The notes beneath the pieces were generated by a model that had not been told where the DNA came from, ran no database searches, and worked only from the letters and a program-made list of their open reading frames with translations. DNA of 64,000 nt, from the NCBI RefSeq assembly GCF_001894745.1, contig NZ_BBYF01000002.1:124001-188000 (forward strand), given 5' to 3'. This document shows positions 34,901 to 43,974 of this stretch, piece after piece (within the stretch, counting starts at the first letter, position 1; each line of letters starts with the position of its first letter). A program made the translations under genes and the position numbers. The stretch is from Paenibacillus sp. NAIST15-1. GTDB taxonomy: Bacteria; Bacillota; Bacilli; Paenibacillales; Paenibacillaceae.

Positions 34901-34929
34901 TGACCGAGATGTCGGCATATCTAGCATGG

Positions 34930-36192
34930 TTAGCGTGTTGGCGGAGCAGTTGCGCGCCCATTTGCCTTCACTGCATCCCGTACCTGTTTGCCGTCCATTT
35001 TAACATCAAACGAGATGGATTCCAAATACTTTAATTGCTTTCGATCATAAGCCTCATCTTTCTTAATTATTTGGTCTTTATAGATGAAGTAAGGGGTGAA
35101 GTGCATTGAGATATCTCCTTGATTCAGCGTTAGATTCAACAGCCCTGTATCCGCTTTGTCTCCTCGCACATAATCTGGAAATAAGAAGTTGCCGATCGAA
35201 TAAGCAATTGGCTTGCCCTTATAAAATTCGAATCCCTGCAGAACATGGACATGACTGCCGATGATGGCATCTGCACCGGCATCAATGATTTCACGCGCAT
35301 AGGTACGCTGCCATGGTTCTGGACGATGACTTTTCTCAACCCCCCAATGGAGATACACAAGCAAGTAATCACAGTCTTTACGTTCTTTTTTGATAACAGG
35401 GAGAACACTTGATTTATTATACGCTTCCGCAATTCCTGGCCGCTTCTCTCCGGCGAACCAATACGTTTGAGGGATAAATCGGGAGAAGGCGAGGATCTTA
35501 ATTGTTTGACCCTTAATCTTCACCGTATGCGCCCGATACGCTTCTTCTTTATTTCTTCCGCCGCCTACATAGGGGATGTCATATTGCTCCAAGTATGATA
35601 GTGTGTCGAGAAATCCCTTCTGTTTAAAATCGAGGGTATGATTGTTAGCGATCGTAACCAGATCAAACCCGGTATTTTTAATTCCTTGCAAGGATTCCGG
35701 ATCGGACTTGAAATTATACAGTTGATTCGTATCCTTCTCGGTATGGTGTGTGATAGCTGTCTCCAGATTTACAACTGCAAAATCGGCGCTGCTGACCTCG
35801 TCCTTGACGTATTCAAATGGATAATCAGGTCCTTTTTTGCGAATGGTTTCCTTGACGGACCAATCCATGAGTGCATCTCCTGCAAAGACAATTCGGATGG
35901 GATCATGCGAAGGAGGCAACACAAATTTACTTGATTCGTCCTTTGCTGCAATGTTCTTCTTTTTTTGCTCGTGATTTGGCTCCAGTGGGGACGTAGGAGT
36001 CACACTTTCATTAGGTGGAGAAACCAAATCAGGCTGGTTCTCTACAGTGCGCATGGCCACTGTCAGCGCGAGCATGCAGCCAAGGCCGATAATTACCAGC
36101 AATCCCACCCCGGCTAATTGCTTCAGTTTGCGCGCCCTCTGCTTCTTTATGCGGGCATGCCGCTCTTTCCTGCTCTCGCGATATGAATTCAA
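34930..36192 (-). CDS. CapA family protein (poly-gamma-glutamate synthesis-like phosphoesterase)
   Basis: 420 aa from TTG 36192 with GAGGAGG six bases upstream. N-terminal basic segment, one membrane helix (about 26-46), a linker, then the PGA_cap metallophosphatase-like fold (about 97-370): FAGDALMDWS, VNLETAITH, TIANNHTLDF, and HWGVEKSHRPEPWQRTYA with GSHVHVLQGFEF. In capsule systems CapA helps polymerise or anchor poly-gamma-glutamate, but capBC are not present here. Stand-alone CapA relatives are common and their role is often unknown. Confidence 0.85.
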   Translation of the reverse strand: MNSYRESRKERHARIKKQRARKLKQLAGVGLLVIIGLGCMLALTVAMRTVENQPDLVSPPNESVTPTSPLEPNHEQKKKNIAAKDESSKFVLPPSHDPIRIVFAGDALMDWSVKETIRKKGPDYPFEYVKDEVSSADFAVVNLETAITHHTEKDTNQLYNFKSDPESLQGIKNTGFDLVTIANNHTLDFKQKGFLDTLSYLEQYDIPYVGGGRNKEEAYRAHTVKIKGQTIKILAFSRFIPQTYWFAGEKRPGIAEAYNKSSVLPVIKKERKDCDYLLVYLHWGVEKSHRPEPWQRTYAREIIDAGADAIIGSHVHVLQGFEFYKGKPIAYSIGNFLFPDYVRGDKADTGLLNLTLNQGDISMHFTPYFIYKDQIIKKDEAYDRKQLKYLESISFDVKMDGKQVRDAVKANGRATAPPTR

Positions 36193-36386
36193 TGGAAGCC
36201 TCCTCAGCTCTGCAAGTACCCGATATTTTCGGATTAAATAAATAATGGATTGTAAGTTTTCACCATACTATTATAATGATCGTACGTACCAAAAAAGTTG
36301 CAGATTCTTTGCAAGTCCATTAAATTTTGTAATAAATGATGTCAGTCGCGTTTTCTTTTCGAATCAGCTATGGTAAAATAAATATG

Positions 36387-36401
36387 CTTACATTTTGTAA
36401 G
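36387..36401 (+). promoter_or_regulatory. Palindromic operator upstream of the HxlR gene
   Basis: CTTACA-TTT-TGTAAG is a perfect 6-bp inverted repeat just after a -10-like TAAAAT (36373-36378) and 22 bp before the start codon. Position over the transcription start suggests autorepression. Confidence 0.55.
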
Positions 36402-36422
36402 TATAGAAGGAGGGATGAACGG

Positions 36423-36797
36423 ATGCAATCAGATCAGTTGGGAATGTGTCCCCGATTCGAAGCGGCATTCTGCATTTTGGGAAAGCGTTGGAACGGGCTG
36501 CTTATTCAGGTGCTATTGAGCGGGCCGAAGCGCTTTAAGGATATCTCCGCACTCATTCCTACCATGAGCGACAAAATGTTGAGTGAACGCATGAAAGACA
36601 TGGAAGCGGCAGGGATTGTAGTTCGTAATGTGTATCCAGAGACGCCTGTACGCATTGAATATACGCTTACGGACAAAGGATTGGCTCTTCAGCCAGTAAT
36701 GGAAGCCATAGGGCAGTGGGCGGAGCAGTGGGTGAACGAATCAATCGGATGCTGCGATGAGACTAGCTCTACCTTACAGCATTCGGATCAAGAATAA
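36423..36797 (+). CDS. HxlR/DUF24 family winged-helix regulator
   Basis: 124 aa from ATG 36423 behind AGAAGGAGGGATG. The family consensus is easy to see: MCPRFEAAFCILGKRWNGL (8-26), LIPTMSDKMLSERMKDMEAAG, RIEYTLTDKG. Cys9 near the N-terminus is the redox-sensing position in several family members (HypR-like), so thiol or aldehyde stress sensing is possible. A perfect palindrome overlaps its promoter. No obvious target gene is adjacent. Confidence 0.9.
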   Translation: MQSDQLGMCPRFEAAFCILGKRWNGLLIQVLLSGPKRFKDISALIPTMSDKMLSERMKDMEAAGIVVRNVYPETPVRIEYTLTDKGLALQPVMEAIGQWAEQWVNESIGCCDETSSTLQHSDQE

Positions 36798-36819
36798 TGC
36801 GCAGTGGACAGCTCATCGG

Positions 36820-36862
36820 ATGCCGAGCCTAACTTGACAGCAGGTTAGTGCTCGGCATTTTT
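36820..36862 (+). terminator. Terminator after the HxlR gene
   Basis: ATGCCGAGC (36820-36828) pairs with GCTCGGCAT (36850-36858), with inner CTAAC/GTTAG, then TTTT. Confidence 0.85.
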
Positions 36863-36975
36863 GCTGTGTCCACAAGATTGCCTACTTTTTGACGTTGTAA
36901 ACGTATGGACAAGCTCGTATAATTAAGCGGAATGAGCGATACTAACTTACTTTTACTTTAGGACAGGAGAATGAC

Positions 36976-37836
36976 ATGACCATTCACATCATTACGGACG
37001 GAAGTTCAGACTTGACTCCAGAGATCGTCCAGCAGTTCGGCATCCATGTAGTACCTCTATATGTACGTTTCGGACAAGAGGTGCTGACCTCTGATATGGA
37101 TACCGCTCAATTCTATGGGCGTATGCGAGAGGAGGAGGATCTGCCGAAGACATCCAGTCCGTCGCCAGCTGATTTCTACCATATGTATCAATCGCTTGGC
37201 ACTGATAAAGATATATTGGTCCTTTCCTTGACCTCTAGCTTAAGCAGCACTTACAATCATGCATTAATGGCAAAGACGATGTACGAGGAAGAAGGTCATC
37301 CGAACCGGATTGAAGTTATAGATACGAAGACAGCATCTGCTGGCCTTGGCTTGCTTGCCGTGCGTGCGGCACAGCTGGCTGGAGCGGGGAAGACACTTGA
37401 TGAGGTTGCTTATACCGTGAGCCACCAAGTGAAGCACACTCGCACGTACTTCACCCTGGATACCCTCGATAATGTCATTCGTGGCGGACGCTTGGGCAAG
37501 TTCAAGGGCACGGTCGCTTCTATGTTGAACATCAAGCTGCTCATGGAGGCAAGCGAAGAGGGTTCCATAGAGGTGATGGAGAAGATACGAGGCACACAGA
37601 AAACGCTCCGCCGACTGATTGAGAAGGTTGGGGACGCATGGAACCATGTTGACAAAGAGTGGATTGCCTTTGCACATTCCAATTGTGAAGAGCGGGCCAA
37701 GGCCTTTATGAAGGAATTGCTCGACAAATATCACTTCGATCAAGTTCTGTTCGTGAATATGGGCCCAGTCATCGGCACCTATGCAGGTGAAGGCGGGGTA
37801 CTCATCACGTATCAAGAACTGCCACAGACAACGTAA
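36976..37836 (+). CDS. DegV family fatty-acid-binding protein (second of two)
   Basis: 286 aa with TDGSSDLTPE (7-16), KTSSPSPADFYHM (about 58-70), SLTSSLSSTYNHA and RGGRLGKFKG. Same family as the gene at 21599 but clearly distinct in sequence, so not a recent duplicate. The start is preceded by GACAGGAGAATGAC. FakB-like proteins differ in preferred fatty acid, so two carriers of different chain preference are plausible. Confidence 0.92.
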   Translation: MTIHIITDGSSDLTPEIVQQFGIHVVPLYVRFGQEVLTSDMDTAQFYGRMREEEDLPKTSSPSPADFYHMYQSLGTDKDILVLSLTSSLSSTYNHALMAKTMYEEEGHPNRIEVIDTKTASAGLGLLAVRAAQLAGAGKTLDEVAYTVSHQVKHTRTYFTLDTLDNVIRGGRLGKFKGTVASMLNIKLLMEASEEGSIEVMEKIRGTQKTLRRLIEKVGDAWNHVDKEWIAFAHSNCEERAKAFMKELLDKYHFDQVLFVNMGPVIGTYAGEGGVLITYQELPQTT

Positions 37837-37875
37837 ATATTTCCAACATATGATTTATTGAAGGAACACATCGAT

Positions 37876-37910
37876 AAGCTCCCGTCTTAAGAAGCGGGAG
37901 CTTTGTTCTG
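37876..37910 (+). terminator. Terminator after second DegV gene
   Basis: AAGCTCCCG (37876-37884) pairs with CGGGAGCTT (37895-37903), then TGTTCTG. Confidence 0.7.
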
Positions 37911-38068
37911 TTGTGTTCATTGTATGGAGAGATTCAGCTCTACTGAATCTGCGTACATAGGCATTCAGGTGGATAGTTCGTTTCTAGATTAAAAGAAGTT
38001 TATGTTATGATGGAAACAAGAAAGCAACAAAATAGATAGAAGTACGTTCGCGAACTGGGGGTATTGTT

Positions 38069-38773
38069 ATGTATACAATTATGATCGTGGAAGATGATGA
38101 TAAGATTGCATCGATCTTGCAGTCTTCTCTTGAAAAATACAATTACAATGTAGCTCGTGCGACAAAATTCAGCCAATTAAAGGATGAAATGCTGGAAATC
38201 AATCCAGATTTAATTTTGCTTGATATCCATTTGCCGGCCTTCGATGGTTTCTATTGGTGTCGACAATTCCGCAGTGAGACGAATGTACCCATCATATTCG
38301 TCTCAGCACGTACGGGAGAAATGGATCAAGTAATGGCGATTGAAAATGGCGGCGATGACTTTATTACGAAGCCATTCCATCTCGACGTCCTTCTAGCCAA
38401 AGTAAAAGGAGTTCTGCGCCGAACCTATGGGGAATACGCAGCTAATGGTGGGGGCAATGGTGAAGAGCTGATTGTCCAAGGCTTAACACTGCACCGGGCG
38501 AAGAACACCCTTGAATGGTCAGGCAAGCGTGTGGACTTGACGAAGAATGAGGCTCTTCTCGTTGCTTGCCTTATGGAACGGATTGGCTATATCGTATCTC
38601 GAGAGACATTGCTGGAGACGTTATGGGATGATGTGGACTTCGTCGATGACAATACGCTAACCGTGAATGTTACCCGCGTTCGCAAGAAGATGGAGGAGAT
38701 TGGAATTGCGAAGGCAATAGAGACAGTGCGAGGCCAAGGGTATCGCATGTCAGCTACATGGGTGAATGAATGA
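38069..38773 (+). CDS. BceR-type response regulator
   Basis: 234 aa OmpR-family regulator: receiver domain (1-115; acidic E8/D9/D10, phospho-acceptor Asp52 in LILLDIH, K near ITKPF) and a winged-helix DNA-binding domain (about 132-230) ending in RGQGYRM. The kinase gene overlaps its stop by 4 bp. A site matching the BceR consensus exactly lies upstream of the adjacent bceAB and two variants lie before the tandem bceAB pair at the start of the window. Confidence 0.93.
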   Translation: MYTIMIVEDDDKIASILQSSLEKYNYNVARATKFSQLKDEMLEINPDLILLDIHLPAFDGFYWCRQFRSETNVPIIFVSARTGEMDQVMAIENGGDDFITKPFHLDVLLAKVKGVLRRTYGEYAANGGGNGEELIVQGLTLHRAKNTLEWSGKRVDLTKNEALLVACLMERIGYIVSRETLLETLWDDVDFVDDNTLTVNVTRVRKKMEEIGIAKAIETVRGQGYRMSATWVNE

Positions 38774-39855
38774 AGCCGGGAATGACCTTTCTCCAATATG
38801 TAAGAGACCGAACTGTAATTATCTTAACGTGCTTCTTAGCGATAGCGATTGCATTGCTTGTTGTGTGGCTAGATCTTAGCATTGGGCAGCGATTTGCTGC
38901 GAAGGAAAGTCTCATCTATATCTTCATACTTGCTGTGTTCATTCTTATGATTGGTTTAGTCTATGATTATACGAATCAACGGCGCTGGTACAAGGAAATG
39001 TACAATGCAGAGACGAATGCAAGTGATAGTGACTTCACGCTTTGTTTGCAGCATCCAAGCACATTAGAGCAGAGACGAATGCATGCGCTTCTATCACGTC
39101 AATATCGCTCATTTATGAACGAACTGCTTACGATGCGGAAAGACCGAGAGAAGCATGTTCACTTCACGAACCAATGGGTTCATCATATGAAGACTCCGGT
39201 GTCTGTTATTCATTTGCTTACACAGCAGCCAGTATATGAGCTTGATCAGTCTCAGATTGAGTCGCTGCTGCGGAGTGTGAGTGAAGAGGCTGATCGTCTT
39301 ACGAGAGGTCTGGACATGATGCTGAGTACGGCACGACTGGACAAGTTCGAGCTGGATCTTCATGTTGGGGGATTGAATCTAAAGCAGGTCATCCGGCAGG
39401 TTGTGAATGAGAATAAAAAATCGCTGATTAAGCATAAAATTTTCCCGAAGATTGAAGCCGATGATGTGATTGTCGATAGTGATGAGAAATGGTTGAACTT
39501 CGTCTTAACACAGCTTGTAACGAATTCGATTAAATATATGAGGGACAAAGAGGGCTCCAAATCGTTAATGTTTAAGGTGGAGCGGGAAGGTGACTCAATA
39601 CTCCTGCATGTTCAAGACGAAGGAATTGGTATTGCTCCTGAGGATTTGCCGCGTGTATTTGATGCATTCTTCACCGGTCAGAATGGCCGTAAGGAAGGGG
39701 ATGCAACCGGTATGGGACTCTACTTGGTTAGACAAGTTTGCGCCAAGCTGGGACACACAATCAGTATTGCATCGAAGCTGAATGAAGGCACGACAGTAAC
39801 GATAAAGTTCGAGTCTAGAGCTATGCACCATCAGTTGCTGGAGCGATTGCACTAA
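38770..39855 (+). CDS. BceS-type intramembrane-sensing histidine kinase
   Basis: 361 aa. Two closely spaced helices (about 15-33 and 42-61) with almost no extracellular loop, the mark of intramembrane-sensing kinases that get their signal from the BceB transporter. DHp motif VHHMKTPVSV with phospho-His138; N box TNSIKYM; G boxes DEGIGIAPEDLPRVFDAFF and TGMGLYL. ATGA overlap with the response regulator. A terminator separates it from bceAB. Confidence 0.93.
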   Translation: MKPGMTFLQYVRDRTVIILTCFLAIAIALLVVWLDLSIGQRFAAKESLIYIFILAVFILMIGLVYDYTNQRRWYKEMYNAETNASDSDFTLCLQHPSTLEQRRMHALLSRQYRSFMNELLTMRKDREKHVHFTNQWVHHMKTPVSVIHLLTQQPVYELDQSQIESLLRSVSEEADRLTRGLDMMLSTARLDKFELDLHVGGLNLKQVIRQVVNENKKSLIKHKIFPKIEADDVIVDSDEKWLNFVLTQLVTNSIKYMRDKEGSKSLMFKVEREGDSILLHVQDEGIGIAPEDLPRVFDAFFTGQNGRKEGDATGMGLYLVRQVCAKLGHTISIASKLNEGTTVTIKFESRAMHHQLLERLH

Positions 39856-39888
39856 GTACATGACCCGATGAACAAACGCTTACCCTGA

Positions 39889-39920
39889 AGCCCTTTTCCA
39901 TGAGGAAGAGGGCTATTGTT
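39889..39920 (+). terminator. Terminator between bceRS and bceAB
   Basis: AGCCCTTTTCC (39889-39899) pairs with GGAAGAGGGCT (39904-39914) including one T-G pair. The T-tail is poor (ATTGTTA). Confidence 0.5.
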
Positions 39921-39937
39921 ATAGGATCAGGCGAATG

Positions 39938-39951
39938 TGACAACTTTGTAA
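39938..39951 (+). promoter_or_regulatory. BceR operator upstream of third bceAB (exact consensus)
   Basis: TGACA-ACTT-TGTAA fits TNACA-N4-TGTAA without mismatch. It lies 32 bp before the -35 TTGGCA. Confidence 0.7.
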
Positions 39952-39983
39952 GGTGGTAGAGGGGATTGAAAGCCAATTCGATG

Positions 39984-40011
39984 TTGGCAGGAAGAAGGGA
40001 AAGGGTATACT
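39984..40011 (+). promoter_or_regulatory. Promoter of third bceAB
   Basis: TTGGCA (39984-39989), 16-bp spacer, TATACT (40006-40011). Start of transcription would be near 40018. Confidence 0.55.
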
Positions 40012-40065
40012 GTGTGTATACATGAGGATTCTGGAGCGTAAGCAAGGAGGAAGGGGCGGACACCT

Positions 40066-40845
40066 ATGCCTGTATTAGAAGCTAAGCAATTATCCAAAGT
40101 ATATGGAACACGAGGAAACATGACCTATACGGCTCTTCAAGATATCAATCTAACGATCGATGAAGGGGAATTTGTTGGGATTATGGGGCCATCAGGCAGT
40201 GGCAAGACGACACTGTTGAACATATTAGCTACGATAGACAAGCAAACTTCTGGAGATGTGTTTATTAACGGGACGGATCCGGCGAAGCTGAGCAATCGGA
40301 AGTTGGCCTATTTTCGTAGAAGAGAACTCGGTTATGTCTTCCAAGACTTCAATCTGCTGGATACGTTAAGTATTCGGGAGAATATTATATTGCCGCTTGC
40401 TCTTGACGGCATCTCGGCTAGAGAGATTGAGCGCAGACTGTTGGAAACGGCGAGCTGGCTTGGCATTGATCATATATTGGATAAGCGTACTTATGAAATT
40501 TCAGGTGGTCAGAAGCAGCGGACGGCGATTGCACGAGCAGTCATTCATCAGCCATCTCTGCTTCTCGCGGATGAGCTGACAGGAAACTTAGATTCCAAGG
40601 CTGCGAAGGATGTTATGACTGCGCTCGAAGATTTGAATGAGCGATCGAATCGGACCATATTGATGGTCACGCATGATGCTTTTGCGGCGAGTTATTGCAA
40701 ACGAATCTTATTCATTAAGGACGGCAGATTGTTCTCCGAACTGCGACGTGGTGCCAATCGACAGATTTTCTTCCAGCACATCTTAGACTCGCTAAGCTTG
40801 CTAGGAGGGAACTTCGATGACATTCCGACAGCTCGCTACAAGTAA
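40066..40845 (+). CDS. BceA-type peptide-resistance ABC transporter ATPase (copy 3)
   Basis: 259 aa. Walker A GPSGSGKTT at 41-49, Q-loop in YVFQDFN, signature ISGGQ, H-loop VTHD. Walker B reads LLLADELTGNLD: the usual Pro after the catalytic Glu is Leu, an uncommon change that keeps the catalytic residue. More distant from the two copies at 354 and 3188 than those are from each other. It overlaps its permease by 29 bp and belongs with the BceRS pair upstream. Confidence 0.93.
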   Translation: MPVLEAKQLSKVYGTRGNMTYTALQDINLTIDEGEFVGIMGPSGSGKTTLLNILATIDKQTSGDVFINGTDPAKLSNRKLAYFRRRELGYVFQDFNLLDTLSIRENIILPLALDGISAREIERRLLETASWLGIDHILDKRTYEISGGQKQRTAIARAVIHQPSLLLADELTGNLDSKAAKDVMTALEDLNERSNRTILMVTHDAFAASYCKRILFIKDGRLFSELRRGANRQIFFQHILDSLSLLGGNFDDIPTARYK

Positions 40846-42808
40846 TATCAAGGGGAATTGGCATCGATACAGCGCTTATTTTTTGAGCAGTGTTTTCGCG
40901 GTAATGATTTTCTTTATGTATGCAGCATTTATTTACCATCCTGACGTAGTTAATGGACAAGTGCCTGGTGGACATCGAATTCGAGAAGTAATGATGATGT
41001 GCGAGTATTTGATCATCATCTTCTCTTTTTTCTTTACGTTATACTCAAGCTCTGCATTTTTGAAATCCAGACAGCAGGAATTCGGTTTACTCACTCTGTT
41101 CGGAATGACCAAGCTGCAGTTACGAAGACTCGTATTTTATGAGAACATGATTATTTCCATCCTAGCCATTGCAGTAGGAATGGGAATCGGCGCCTTTATG
41201 ACGAAGCTGTTTTTGATGGCTTTATCCCACATACTGGCTGTCGATACCCCGATTACTTTTTATATTGTTCCGAAAGCGATTCTACTGACATCGGCAGGTT
41301 ACTTGATTTTGTTTACGTGTATTACCGTGTATTCATTGAGAAAAGTAGGGCGCAGTCAAATTGTTGAGCTCATACGGGCGCACAAAGAGCCGAAATCACC
41401 GCCTAAATTCTCATGGGTGCTCGTCATTCTCTCTGTATTTTCGCTAGCGCTGGGATATAGTCTGGCTTATGTTACAACTATACAGTTGTTCGGCCTAACC
41501 GCGTTACCGATATTAGGATTCACGGTGCTGGGCACCTATTTCTTCTACACGCAGTTCAGTGTAGCCATTATCCGCATACTGCAGCGAAATAAGCGCGTCT
41601 ATTATCGAAGAACCAATTTGTTGAATATCTCACAAGCAGCATTCAAGCTGAAGGATAATGCCCGTGTGCTGTTCAATGTATCCATTTTGTGTGCAGTAGT
41701 GTTGACAGCTACCGCAAGCTTTTATGCGTTCGATCAGACAATGAAGCGGCAGCAGTTGAATGATATGCCGCAAAGCTACGTCATTACCTGGACGAAGGAC
41801 AGACAGCAACCGATCAAACCAGAAATGATAAAGGCTTGGGGGGACAGCACAAAGAACGAGATAGAACAAGATGCTGACTTCAGGTATGTTGAAGTGTATT
41901 ATACGCAAGAGTTGTCTGAGAACTATGGAGCTATGGTTAGTGTGTCTGATTATAATCGGATCATTGCAATGGATGGGGGACAACCCCTTTCCCTTATGAA
42001 CAATGAGATGGTTCTTGTTCTTCGTAAGCCCCTGAATGTGGATGAACCAAGTGATTCGAAACTATATTTGGGATATCCAGGGCCTGTAACGATCATGATT
42101 CGTGAAACGTCTGCAAAGGTATCGGGGCATATTCGTGATACGTATACAAAGGTATCCGGGCATATTCGGGAAAAGACCACAAGAAATGTAATCAATTCAG
42201 GCGTAGGCGTTTACAATGTGTTAGTCGTTAGCGATGATTTGTTTGCCCCATTTTTCGATAAGGCGCCGGCTGACCGAGCTCGATATGGACATGCATTCAA
42301 TTGGTCGGATTGGGAGTATTCCTTGGCCTTAGACAAAAAGATCCGGGAGCACGTGTCGTTTAACGAAGAGGAAGATGACAGTATCAGAATCTCAAGCAGG
42401 GTGTATGATTGGAGCAGCACGAACCAAGTGTCCTCTCTAGGGATGTTCATCGGATTGTTTATTAGTTTGTTATTTTTTATCGCGAGCGGAAGTGTCATCT
42501 ACTTCAAATTGTTCACCGAACTGCAGGATGATCAGGCATACTTCAAGGGGTTAACGCGAATTGGTTTGTCGATTGCGGAAATCCGTCGTGTTGTTACGTT
42601 CCAAGTAGGACTTATCTTCTTCGCACCATGCATGGTAGGGAGCGTTCATACATTGTTCGCCTTGAAGACACTGAGCAACCTGGTTAATTCGAACATGATG
42701 GGGTATGCATTGACAGTCGTGAGCATGTTCGTTGTGATGCAGGCGCTCTTCTTCTTCGCTGCACGAAAAACCTATATGAGGAAAATATTGGAGGAAGTAG
42801 TTGTATAA
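40817..42808 (+). CDS. BceB-type ABC transporter permease (copy 3) with repeat in sensor domain
   Basis: 663 aa, 28 longer than the two tandem copies. Start follows GGAGGGAACTTCG. N-terminal helix, FtsX-like helices, large extracellular domain (about 310-545), then three helices with GMFIGLFISLLFFIASGSVIYF. The extra length comes partly from 2.5 copies of an 11-residue repeat (IRxxxxKVSGH) at about residues 428-454 in the extracellular domain. Together with BceRS this is a full detection-and-resistance module for a cell-wall-active peptide. Confidence 0.92.
   Translation: MTFRQLATSNIKGNWHRYSAYFLSSVFAVMIFFMYAAFIYHPDVVNGQVPGGHRIREVMMMCEYLIIIFSFFFTLYSSSAFLKSRQQEFGLLTLFGMTKLQLRRLVFYENMIISILAIAVGMGIGAFMTKLFLMALSHILAVDTPITFYIVPKAILLTSAGYLILFTCITVYSLRKVGRSQIVELIRAHKEPKSPPKFSWVLVILSVFSLALGYSLAYVTTIQLFGLTALPILGFTVLGTYFFYTQFSVAIIRILQRNKRVYYRRTNLLNISQAAFKLKDNARVLFNVSILCAVVLTATASFYAFDQTMKRQQLNDMPQSYVITWTKDRQQPIKPEMIKAWGDSTKNEIEQDADFRYVEVYYTQELSENYGAMVSVSDYNRIIAMDGGQPLSLMNNEMVLVLRKPLNVDEPSDSKLYLGYPGPVTIMIRETSAKVSGHIRDTYTKVSGHIREKTTRNVINSGVGVYNVLVVSDDLFAPFFDKAPADRARYGHAFNWSDWEYSLALDKKIREHVSFNEEEDDSIRISSRVYDWSSTNQVSSLGMFIGLFISLLFFIASGSVIYFKLFTELQDDQAYFKGLTRIGLSIAEIRRVVTFQVGLIFFAPCMVGSVHTLFALKTLSNLVNSNMMGYALTVVSMFVVMQALFFFAARKTYMRKILEEVVV
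42098..42178 (+). repeat. 33-bp in-frame tandem repeat inside bceB
   Basis: Units 42098-42130 and 42131-42163 differ at few bases, followed by a 15-bp partial third unit. They encode IRETSAKVSGH, IRDTYTKVSGH and IREKT. Confidence 0.85.
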
Positions 42809-42961
42809 ATAAGGGCCAACTCTCGTATTTATGTCGAACGAGTTGTAAATCCGACGGATTTTGTTACGGGATTGATACGATTTCTTGCTCATCTTATTGC
42901 ATAATAGACTAAGAAACCTGTATGTTTATAGGTAGAGAAGGCAAGAAAGTGAGTTGACGTA

Positions 42962-43702
42962 ATGAAAAGACGATGGCTACGCATTCGCAACTACGCCGAA
43001 CACTCCAAAGTTCTTGTTGTACTGATGTTGTTGATATGCATAATCACTGCTTGCTCCAAGACAACTGAGCAGGAGCAGCAGGCAGAAGAGCAATCTAGTC
43101 CGGCTTCGAAGGTGACAGTTACTATCGAGGGCGGTTCCTATATACCGAACTTGTCAGAACGCATTGAAATTGATTGGAAGTCAGGCATGACCGTTACCGA
43201 TTCCTTGAAGCAGACAGGAATTGTAAAGATCTCTGAAGAGGATGGTGTGATCATGTCCGTCGGAGATGTTGCCCTGGATACGAAGATGGGATGGGGCATC
43301 GTGGTCAATGATGAAGAACTTAGGCAACCTGCAGCGATGGAGAAGATCGTTGGCCCCGGTGATACAGTTGTTGTGTTTGTGAAGCGAATGGATGTCAAGA
43401 CGAATTCCCTGCCTGCTGCAGGACTGACATTGAGTATCGACGGAGGCACTACGATCCCAGAAATGACCAATACCTATGTGGTCAGCTGGAAAGAGAATAT
43501 GAATGTAAACGATTTAATTGATGAGTTTGCACAAATCTCCTTGTCAGATGACGGCAAGCAAGTGCTGCACATCGGTCAGCGGAAAATGGAAAAAACGATA
43601 GACTTTGCCTTAAAGGTAAATGGGAAGAAGATGACGGTGGTCGAGGGACGGAAGCTTGTTCTGAAGCCAGAGGACCAGATTGAATTCATCATCACTCCAT
43701 AA
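42962..43702 (+). CDS. Lipoprotein with two DUF4430-like domains
   Basis: 246 aa. Lipoprotein signal with lipobox IITAC (Cys31), then two similar beta-rich units: about 48-145 (SGMTVTDSLKQTG, GWGIVVNDEELRQPA, VGPGDTVVVFV) and about 150-246 (ALKVNGKKMTVVEGRKLVLKPEDQIEFI). The pattern of a small-molecule-binding DUF4430/transcobalamin-C-like fold fits, as seen in proteins on the Gram-positive surface, but the assignment is tentative. It follows the bce module by 153 bp; functional link unknown. Confidence 0.6.
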   Translation: MKRRWLRIRNYAEHSKVLVVLMLLICIITACSKTTEQEQQAEEQSSPASKVTVTIEGGSYIPNLSERIEIDWKSGMTVTDSLKQTGIVKISEEDGVIMSVGDVALDTKMGWGIVVNDEELRQPAAMEKIVGPGDTVVVFVKRMDVKTNSLPAAGLTLSIDGGTTIPEMTNTYVVSWKENMNVNDLIDEFAQISLSDDGKQVLHIGQRKMEKTIDFALKVNGKKMTVVEGRKLVLKPEDQIEFIITP

Positions 43703-43722
43703 ATGATGCATATCCATACAGT

Positions 43723-43768
43723 CCTCAATGTGAGCGCGGGACGCGCGTCTCATGTTGGGGGCTTTTTT
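43723..43768 (+). terminator. Terminator after the lipoprotein gene
   Basis: CCTCAATGTGAG (43723-43734) pairs with CTCATGTTGGGG (43749-43760) using several G-T pairs, with an inner CGCG/CGCG stem, then TTTTTT. Confidence 0.7.
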
Positions 43769-43974
43769 GCGTTGAGATGCATGATGTGCACGATCCTTGA
43801 CAAAGACATCATTTATAGAATTTTCCGCTCGTTTATTCATTTTCCCCGCAAATTTCTTGTGTCCTTGTTTTTGTATTGCAGATTGAGAGCGGTTTCTGGT
43901 TAACTAGAAATAGATATTTTTGTTAGTACAATGGTTCGATTTCATCAATGAACAGACAGAGGAGGATAAGCGAG

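Noticed and set aside
43703-43903. 66-residue open frame after the lipoprotein gene
   Set aside because: Contains the lipoprotein terminator; no ribosome binding site or recognisable product.
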